From DATEMK01 sp035275625 (GTDB lineage: Bacteria > Bacteroidota > Bacteroidia > AKYH767-A > OLB10), in the NCBI GenBank assembly GCA_035275625.1, contig DATEMK010000126.1, positions 1 to 11,301 on the forward strand: 11,301 nucleotides of DNA. The letters run 5' to 3'. The notes below the pieces were generated by a model that saw nothing but the letters and a program-made list of their open reading frames with translations, was not told the origin of the DNA and did not search any database. Positions 6,488 through 11,301 of this stretch are shown here, piece by piece (the first letter of the stretch is position 1; every line of letters starts with the position of its first letter). Both the position numbers and the translations under genes were made by a program.

Positions 6488-8160
6488 TTTTTCTTATTGT
6501 AAAACCACATAGTATCAACGTCTTTGGCTATTGCCGGATCAGGCAGCAATCCATTTGCATGTTTGGTTTCATCCGCATCTGCGTCAAGCGAAATGGAATA
6601 TGGATCAACCGGCATATCAGCAGGTGTTCCTTTCACCTGAGATCTTACAAGGCGAAAAATTTCTGCAGCTATTTTTTCAAGCTTTTGCAGGTTCTTTGCA
6701 ACCTGGTCAACAATTTTGGGTCCGTGCTGAACTTCGATTCCCTGCTGAAACTCGCGGAGATACCCTATATCAAAAGGATCAATATAATGATTAGAAAATA
6801 TTTCAGTGTCATAAGGACGCCATGCTAAAAAGAGGTCCTGCATCGCTTTGTTCAGCCTTCCAAATTTTCTTCCCAGGCTATCTTCGGATGAAAAAAGTTC
6901 TTTCAGCAATTTCAAATTTGTAAACGCCTTGTTTGTAAATAACAATGAAGGAATAGACCAATAGATCGCCCAATCCCAGAAAATTTTCATCACCATTATC
7001 TGCGTATTTCCCATCAGCAAATATTTATCCTGGTAAATAGGGATCCAGTTTTGAACGTGTGCAAGATGCGCCTGCTCATAAATGCTTGCACGTAAACCAA
7101 TATCTTCTCCGTTTAAATCTCTGAGGATTAAATCCGAAAGCCATGTGTTAGCAAGCGATATAAAATCTGAACCTGGAGAATACAGCGGATCAAGAAATGC
7201 GCCTGATTCGCCTGTCACTCCCCAGCGGTCAGCAGAGTATAACTGGCCTGAATCATGAGCATAATGTTTCAGCACCTTGAAATCCATCAGCCCATCGCCT
7301 TCTCCCAAAGGCTTAAGCATCTTATAACACAGCGGTTCGTTTTTCTCTAACCAGTCTAACGCCCTGTCATACCTGTTAATTTCATCAAACGGATGAATAG
7401 CAGGATCAGCCACAATTCCGATGCTGGTATTTTTTGAGCCGAGAGGAATAACCCACACCCAATAACCGGTGTCCATAAAATGAACGGTGCTCAGATATCT
7501 TAAATGAGGTTCAAGGTGATGTTTCCACTCAGCATTGTCTGACCAATCATCAATATCAATCACGCCTTTTAATCTCCACCATACTGCATTCACATGATGC
7601 TCCATTGGTTTTTGAAATTTCAGCTTGCGTTTAAGCAGGCTGCCGCGACCGGTTGCATCAGCCACCCATTTGCAGGTTACTTTTACTTCCTGTTCATCTT
7701 TTGTATAAATCACTTCATGGCCTTCAGCGGAAAAATTTACTTCTTTGGCCCGCGCACCGAGAATTAATTTTGCTCCCAGTTCCTGCGCATGTTTGGCGAG
7801 ATAATTTTCCAATGTTCCCCTGTCCAACTGGTGACTTGGCACCGGAAGCTTTAAACGCGGGCCTAATTCAACACGATTAGATATTTCTCCTTTATTATTT
7901 GTTTTGAAGAAAAAACGCAAACCATGCTTGGGCAATTCATGCGCTTCGAGATAACCTTTAAGGTCCAGCACTTCACGCATGTAATGAGTGGCTAACTCCA
8001 CCGTGGACTCCCCCACTTTGTGAGCCGCTGTGGCAGCTTCACTTGCCCTGCTCTCTAAAATTAAAATGGTGATATCAGGCTTTGCACGTTTTAATTGAAT
8101 TGCCAGCGTGAGTCCGGCAAGTCCTCCACCGGGAATAATTACATCGTATTGTGTTTGCAT
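6469..8160 (-). CDS. Flavin-dependent halogenase-like FAD oxidoreductase
   Basis: A 563-residue flavoprotein of the tryptophan/phenol halogenase superfamily. The N-terminal FAD site reads GGGLAG (residues 11-16) with ILILES closing the Rossmann strand, followed by KVGESTVE (48-55) and DATGRGS (168-174). The halogenase motif WxWxIP is intact (WVWVIP, 234-239). LPKHGLRFFF (76-85) places Lys78 where PrnA and RebH have catalytic Lys79. SGAFLDPLYSPGSDF (319-333) replaces the PLES motif of tryptophan halogenases with a DPxxS form, as in phenol- and pyrrole-type enzymes. Such enzymes use FADH2, O2 and chloride to make a halogenating species. Here it may chlorinate the aromatic ring of the pigment; chlorinated flexirubins are known. 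A plain hydroxylase or oxidoreductase role cannot be excluded. A 3' inverted repeat supplies the last codons. Confidence 0.85.
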   Translation of the reverse strand: MQTQYDVIIPGGGLAGLTLAIQLKRAKPDITILILESRASEAATAAHKVGESTVELATHYMREVLDLKGYLEAHELPKHGLRFFFKTNNKGEISNRVELGPRLKLPVPSHQLDRGTLENYLAKHAQELGAKLILGARAKEVNFSAEGHEVIYTKDEQEVKVTCKWVADATGRGSLLKRKLKFQKPMEHHVNAVWWRLKGVIDIDDWSDNAEWKHHLEPHLRYLSTVHFMDTGYWVWVIPLGSKNTSIGIVADPAIHPFDEINRYDRALDWLEKNEPLCYKMLKPLGEGDGLMDFKVLKHYAHDSGQLYSADRWGVTGESGAFLDPLYSPGSDFISLANTWLSDLILRDLNGEDIGLRASIYEQAHLAHVQNWIPIYQDKYLLMGNTQIMVMKIFWDWAIYWSIPSLLFTNKAFTNLKLLKELFSSEDSLGRKFGRLNKAMQDLFLAWRPYDTEIFSNHYIDPFDIGYLREFQQGIEVQHGPKIVDQVAKNLQKLEKIAAEIFRLVRSQVKGTPADMPVDPYSISLDADADETKHANGLLPDPAIAKDVDTMWFYNKKNLSLVI

Positions 8161-8183
8161 GGAAGATTTTTTTTAAAATCGGT

Positions 8184-8216
8184 CAAACTTTGTATTATAA
8201 ATTTTTTATTAAACAA
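8184..8216 (-). promoter_or_regulatory. Candidate internal Bacteroidota-type promoter
   Basis: In the 48-nt gap before the halogenase-like gene, the minus strand has TTG (8216-8214) and, after 22 nt, AAAGTTTG (8191-8184). This matches the TAnnTTTG -7 element at five of six fixed positions, with a spacing in the usual range. It could give the downstream half of the cluster extra transcription. AT-rich DNA produces such matches by chance, so this is weak. Confidence 0.25.
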
Positions 8217-9354
8217 CAGTTAATAAGGCATACATATAACTGAAACGTGAACTTTCAGGAACGAGTAAAAATATTTTTTCGCCTTTTTTTAATTTGCCGC
8301 TGTTAAATAATTCTTCCACCATCATGTAAATAGAACCTGCTCCCACATTGCCCAGGGTGGAAAGATTGGTAAACCATTTTTCCTGCGGAATAGTGATATC
8401 ATTCGCATCAAACTTCTCCGCAATTTTAAACCGGAAGAATTCACTGCTCAGGTGAGGCAGGAAATAATCAATTTCTGAAGCTTTGATTTTATATTTTTCA
8501 TAAAGCGGCTTGAACATGTGGTATCCTAATTCCACAATGTGCTCGCCCAGTAATTTTATATCCTGCTTAATGGCGAGAATAGAGTGATCAATAATTTCAG
8601 CGGGCGAATAATCCATATAGCTTTTTAAAACACCCCCCTCTGTTTTCTCTGAAGCCATGTACATGCACGGCTCCATCATGTGCGCATACGAAACGCCATC
8701 CAATCCATCAATACGCAAACTGATTCCATCTTCATTTTTTTTATCCGTTAACTGCAAAGCTCCTGCTCCGTCAGAAAGCATCCAGCGCAAAAATTCTTTA
8801 TCGAAAGTAATGAATGGATTTTTTTCGGCCGCTTCTAATTTATTGGCTTCTTCTTCAAAAACATCAGAACGTAATATGCGTGACAATCTTTCAGACCCGG
8901 TTGCTACGGCATTTTTCTTCTCGCCCAATCGCACCGACATCCATGCATACTTTAAAGCGTGCATGCCCGAACAACAAACCCCTGACGGAGAAACCACTTC
9001 AATTGCACTTGCTTCAGGCAGCCAGCCATGCACCATCACACCATGCGAAGGCATCATCTGGTCAGGGGTGGAAGTGCCGCAGCTCAATAAATCAATAGCT
9101 TTAATTTTCCCAGGATCGTTATCCATCATACTCCTGATTGCCAAAGAAACCATTTGTGAATTGGTATGTGTCGGCACGCCATTTTTATCAATTGCATAAT
9201 AGCGTGATTTGATCCCATTGTTGCGCAGCACAATGCGTCTCGACTTTGATGAAAGATGATGTATCATTCCCAGATAGTCTTCCATTTCATCATTTGAAAC
9301 CGGTTGGTTCGGGAGAAACTTTGCCGCTTTCGTTATATAAACCTCGTTTGTCAT
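8209..9354 (-). CDS. darB: DarB, KAS III-like dialkylresorcinol ketosynthase
   Basis: A 381-residue FabH/KAS III-fold enzyme. Catalytic residues are visible: Cys128 in SGVCCSGMHAL (Cys127 adjacent), His301 in FLPHLSS and Asn336 in LGNVGAGS. These correspond to the Cys-His-Asn triad of KAS III. In dialkylresorcinol and flexirubin clusters DarB joins two acyl units (a beta-ketoacyl thioester and an unsaturated or 2-alkyl partner), and DarA then helps complete the aromatic ring. It lies 8 nt downstream of the darA ATG-to-stop unit, the pairing that defines these clusters. Ordinary FabH is less likely: the Cys context (VCCSG rather than AACAG), the extra length and the neighbourhood all fit DarB. 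Confidence 0.87.
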   Translation of the reverse strand: MTNEVYITKAAKFLPNQPVSNDEMEDYLGMIHHLSSKSRRIVLRNNGIKSRYYAIDKNGVPTHTNSQMVSLAIRSMMDNDPGKIKAIDLLSCGTSTPDQMMPSHGVMVHGWLPEASAIEVVSPSGVCCSGMHALKYAWMSVRLGEKKNAVATGSERLSRILRSDVFEEEANKLEAAEKNPFITFDKEFLRWMLSDGAGALQLTDKKNEDGISLRIDGLDGVSYAHMMEPCMYMASEKTEGGVLKSYMDYSPAEIIDHSILAIKQDIKLLGEHIVELGYHMFKPLYEKYKIKASEIDYFLPHLSSEFFRFKIAEKFDANDITIPQEKWFTNLSTLGNVGAGSIYMMVEELFNSGKLKKGEKIFLLVPESSRFSYMYALLTVV

Positions 9355-9362
9355 TCTGAATT

Positions 9363-10262
9363 TTAATTTACTCCTCTGTAATAGATTTTGTTTTTCCTGA
9401 TTTGATTACCTGTAAATGGCCTGATGCAAATATTATAAATTAATAATACAATGGGCGCTACAATAAATAATGCAAACAATAAATAATATTTGAAAATCTG
9501 CAGCCATACTTCACGGTTCTTTTTTTTAATGATTGTTTGCGCCCATATTTTAAACAGCACAGATGCCCTTGATTCAATAAACATCAGGTTGGTATTGACT
9601 CCTACTGCTTTCATTTTTATTAAACGCTCCTGCAATTCATGCCAATTGCCGGTTTCTAAAGATTCTAAAACGGTTTTTCCAAATATTTTTGTTTCATCAA
9701 TATCCTTGTCACTTATTCCGGGTCGCGGAAAAATACCAAGAAAATGGTCACGCCTGCCTGTGAACATCCAATATTGAATGGTAACTGCGCTTACAAAATT
9801 ATTGTTTCTATCGCAAAGAACAATGTTTGCAACATGAATTGCTCCATTCTCTCTTAAAATTTTCTTAACCTTTTCCTGTGCAGTGATCCACATATTCCGC
9901 GAACCAACGAGTGTAATAACGGGTGTATTGATCAATCGTTTTTTAAATTCGGGATGATGCAGCACAGAGGTTGCCGGAATGCTGGGAGATAAAAACCATG
10001 GCTGGTAAGCGAATACGATTAAGTCGTAATGCTCACGCTTAAATCCGGGAGTAAGAATTTCTGCCGGAATGCCCAGCACGCTTTCCGGCATTACATTGAA
10101 AAATGTTTTGCCTGACCATGGAAAAGGGAAATCATTTTTAGGTTTAACAGGCATCCATTCAACTTCACAATTTTCTTCCCTGAAAGGCGCACAGAATTTC
10201 TCCGCAATACTTTTCAATTGCCCTGATTGGGAATAATAAACCACCAAAATATTTTTATTCAT
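9363..10262 (-). CDS. darA: DarA, dialkylresorcinol condensing/aromatising enzyme
   Basis: A 299-residue protein from the ATG at 10262. A TTG at 10268 would add two residues and overlap the upstream stop; I prefer the ATG, 2 nt after that stop. The N-terminus is flavodoxin-like: strand NILVVYY, then a phosphate-loop-like SQSGQLKSI (residues 11-19), AYQPWFLSPSIPATS (85-99) and LVGSRNMWITAQEK (118-131). One strong membrane helix lies at about 258-280 (KYYLLFALFIVAPIVLLIY), followed by a basic tail. In DAR pathways DarA works with DarB to form and aromatise the resorcinol ring. The anchor implies that the step takes place at the inner membrane. Identification rests on the flavodoxin-like start, the size and the darB neighbour. 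Confidence 0.82.
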   Translation of the reverse strand: MNKNILVVYYSQSGQLKSIAEKFCAPFREENCEVEWMPVKPKNDFPFPWSGKTFFNVMPESVLGIPAEILTPGFKREHYDLIVFAYQPWFLSPSIPATSVLHHPEFKKRLINTPVITLVGSRNMWITAQEKVKKILRENGAIHVANIVLCDRNNNFVSAVTIQYWMFTGRRDHFLGIFPRPGISDKDIDETKIFGKTVLESLETGNWHELQERLIKMKAVGVNTNLMFIESRASVLFKIWAQTIIKKKNREVWLQIFKYYLLFALFIVAPIVLLIYNICIRPFTGNQIRKNKIYYRGVN

Positions 10263-10264
10263 TT

Positions 10265-10771
10265 TCAATCCGCAAAGCTATCCGGTTTCAGTGATTTTGA
10301 AACTTTGGAATAATCAGCAACTGCATGTTTCAGCTCTGCCGAAAAGTTTTTATAAAAGTGTTTCACTGCATCAGCATCTTCTTTTATTTTATCATGATAT
10401 TTCAGGAACGCAGGACAGTTTTCCTGGATGATCAATCGCAAAAAACGGAACTCGGCATTATCATTTTCTTTTTTTATGGCATCTTCAAGAAGTATCCTTC
10501 CTTGTTTGAACATCTCTAATTTTCTTTTGGCTGATTTTTGAAAGCCGGATTTTCTCATCAACAGAGCTCCTTTACAGGCGATGGATGATAAGGCAGTGTC
10601 ATCAGCGAGAACTTTTAAAAACGAATTTATCTTAACGGTATCTTCTGATTGTAATGCATCGTAAAATTCAGTAATGTTTATAATGCTTAAAACAGCAGGC
10701 GAAACCGTCTTGCTCATTCCACTGCACAGTATGAAAACAAATGCAGCAAATAATAATTTTGTTTTCAACAA
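10265..10771 (-). CDS. Exported protein of unknown function, TTG start
   Basis: A 168-residue protein that I do not recognise. It starts with a Sec-type signal: basic LKTK, then a hydrophobic core LLFAAFVFILCSG (residues 6-18) and a likely cleavage site near residues 20-26. There is a Cys at 16 but the lipobox is poor, so a lipoprotein is doubtful. The mature part is helical and lysine-rich, without further membrane segments. No ATG lies in frame between the upstream stop (10784-10786) and the signal peptide; consecutive TTG codons at 10771 and 10768 are the only usual starts that keep the signal intact. It is the first gene of the minus-strand block and ends 2 nt before the darA ATG. A periplasmic or outer-membrane role in pigment handling is possible but unproven. 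Confidence 0.7.
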   Translation of the reverse strand: MLKTKLLFAAFVFILCSGMSKTVSPAVLSIINITEFYDALQSEDTVKINSFLKVLADDTALSSIACKGALLMRKSGFQKSAKRKLEMFKQGRILLEDAIKKENDNAEFRFLRLIIQENCPAFLKYHDKIKEDADAVKHFYKNFSAELKHAVADYSKVSKSLKPDSFAD

Positions 10772-10812
10772 TAAAATGCTTTTTTAAAATTTTTCCTAAA
10801 GATACTAATTGC

Positions 10813-10828
10813 ATCACTTCGTTGTGAT
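10813..10828. promoter_or_regulatory. Small dyad, candidate operator or leader hairpin
   Basis: ATCAC (10813-10817) and GTGAT (10824-10828) form a perfect inverted repeat with a 6-nt spacer, directly downstream of the candidate -7 element of the cluster promoter. A repressor bound there would block initiation. As RNA it would be a 5-bp leader hairpin. Short enough to occur by chance. Confidence 0.25.
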
Positions 10829-10859
10829 AAATATAAAAAACAGGGCAGGATTTTCACAA
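10828..10859 (-). promoter_or_regulatory. Candidate promoter of the pigment gene block
   Basis: On the minus strand, TTG (10859-10857) is followed after 21 nt by TATATTTA (10835-10828), which matches the Bacteroidota -7 element TAnnTTTG except for the last base. It would give a leader of roughly 50 nt before the TTG start at 10771. It is the best match found upstream of the first gene. A second TATCTTTA (10804-10797) lacks a partner -33 element. Confidence 0.4.
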
Positions 10860-10985
10860 TAATTTTATTTATTTTTTTTCCATCATACCTGGTTCACAGG
10901 AAATTAACAACTGCAACATCACTGATTTTTCTGTTGACTGAGATTTTCTTTCTTTCAATTTCCGGGTACCTCTTTTTAAAAGATT

Positions 10986-11020
10986 TGCGGTTTGTACGTA
11001 GAAATTACGTAAAACCCGCA
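10986..11020. promoter_or_regulatory. 35-nt dyad / stem-loop with paired TACGTA boxes
   Basis: Left arm 10986-11000 and right arm 11006-11020 pair at 13 of 15 positions around a 5-nt loop (GAAAT). The outer ends are TGCGG / CCGCA and the inner ends are two copies of TACGTA, itself palindromic, 5 nt apart. No T-run follows directly on either strand, and both flanking genes point away from it, so a terminator makes little sense. An operator between divergent genes or a structured leader fits better. Confidence 0.45.
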
Positions 11021-11160
11021 GTGCAATTATCAAAATATGTATATTAATTTCACCGCGCCTATTTTAATACCCATTAATTAAATCCTTAATAAAGAATTTC
11101 AATCCAGAAATTAATTAATAATTAAATAAATTCTTGCTGAACCACTCAATTAACAAGACC

Positions 11161-11301
11161 ATGCATGGTACAAAAAAGACAAACGCGGAGGATATAATTG
11201 ATATAGTTCTGTTTGGCATCAGGCATAATCGGATTGATGGAAAGAGTAAACTAACGGAAGTATTTTGGGAGCTAAGAAGAATTAATGTAATGAATGAATT
11301 A
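11161..11301 (+). CDS. Start of an unknown plus-strand gene (partial, 3' end cut)
   Basis: The frame runs open for 47 codons from an ATG at 11161 to the window edge, with an in-frame stop just upstream (11119-11121), so this ATG is the first possible one. The peptide begins MHGTKKTNAEDIIDIVLFGI and continues with a basic, probably helical stretch ending VFWELRRINVMNEL. No signal peptide or recognised motif is visible. No Shine-Dalgarno site is seen, as is common in Bacteroidota. It is divergent from the pigment block and may or may not be related to it; too short to identify. Confidence 0.4.
   Translation, partial: MHGTKKTNAEDIIDIVLFGIRHNRIDGKSKLTEVFWELRRINVMNEL

Larger units (their letters stand above)
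10772..11160. other. Divergent intergenic region (389 nt)
   Basis: No reading frame of note in either strand. The left part holds a candidate promoter and a small dyad for the minus-strand cluster; the middle holds a longer stem-loop (10986-11020). The right part (about 11060-11130) is very AT-rich with repeated ATTAATTAA-type words, next to the plus-strand gene at 11161. No clear -33/-7 pair was found for that gene. Confidence 0.7.

Noticed and set aside
6469..8160. Tryptophan 7-halogenase by name
   Set aside because: The PLES motif of tryptophan halogenases is replaced by DPLYSPG and the setting is a phenolic pigment, so a tryptophan substrate is not supported.
8657..9199. A 180-codon plus-strand open frame opposite darB
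   Set aside because: It lies wholly inside darB, which has a complete catalytic triad; the opposite-strand protein has low-complexity composition and no recognisable motif.
10265..10268. TTG at 10268 as the darA start with a 4-nt overlap
   Set aside because: An ATG two codons later (10262) directly precedes the first flavodoxin-like strand and needs no rare start.
10265..10771. Lipoprotein signal in the exported unknown protein
   Set aside because: The residues before Cys16 (FIL) do not fit the lipobox, which wants a small residue at -1.
10986..11020. Intrinsic terminator
   Set aside because: No U-tract follows on either strand, and both neighbouring genes are transcribed away from it.
11040..11130. 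AT-rich repeated words as a replication origin or attachment site
   Set aside because: No ordered iterons, DnaA-box set, tRNA end or integrase is present; this looks like an AT-rich promoter region.

Overview
The window suggests a pigment-forming member of the Bacteroidota, probably Chitinophagaceae-like or a related Sphingobacteriia lineage. Support: AT-rich sequence, tightly packed genes with few clear Shine-Dalgarno sites, a candidate promoter of the Bacteroidota TTG / TAnnTTTG type, heptad-repeat junctions, and above all the gene content. Genus and species cannot be read from the sequence.

Almost all of it (about 1-10771) is one block of twelve genes on the minus strand. It looks like the core of a flexirubin-type cluster, in which a polyene carboxylic acid is esterified to a dialkylresorcinol. 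In transcription order (right to left): an exported protein of unknown function with a TTG start (10265-10771); DarA, with a flavodoxin-like N-terminus and a C-terminal membrane helix (9363-10262); DarB, a KAS III-type condensing enzyme with an intact Cys-His-Asn triad (8209-9354); a flavin-dependent halogenase-like protein with its diagnostic motifs (6469-8160); a DUF1702-family protein (5549-6403); a small unknown protein with a possible helix-turn-helix end (5088-5495); a BtrH-like acyltransferase candidate (4085-5098); an ABC-2 exporter ATPase and permease (3344-4084, 2067-3347); an acyl carrier protein (1795-2067); a FabF-type ketosynthase (601-1791); and, cut by the window edge, a chain-length-factor-like ketosynthase lacking the catalytic Cys (1-549).

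Inferred teamwork: the ketosynthase/CLF pair and the ACP build the polyene acyl chain; DarB and DarA make the dialkylresorcinol; the halogenase-like enzyme may chlorinate an aromatic ring; the BtrH-like protein is a candidate for moving an acyl group from ACP to the resorcinol; the ABC transporter may move pigment across the inner membrane. Several genes overlap or nearly touch (TAATG, ATGA, 11-nt overlap, gaps of 2, 3 and 8 nt), which fits an operon with translational coupling.

The right end (10772-11160) is a divergent intergenic region with a candidate minus-strand promoter, two dyad-symmetric elements and AT-rich sequence. It leads to the start of a plus-strand gene of unknown function that runs off the window (11161-11301). 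Two gene junctions (560-594 and 6407-6487) carry degenerate 7-base repeat arrays; the second is an inverted pair that supplies the last codons of the halogenase-like gene and confuses the start of the next one. No tRNA, rRNA, CRISPR array or insertion sequence was seen.
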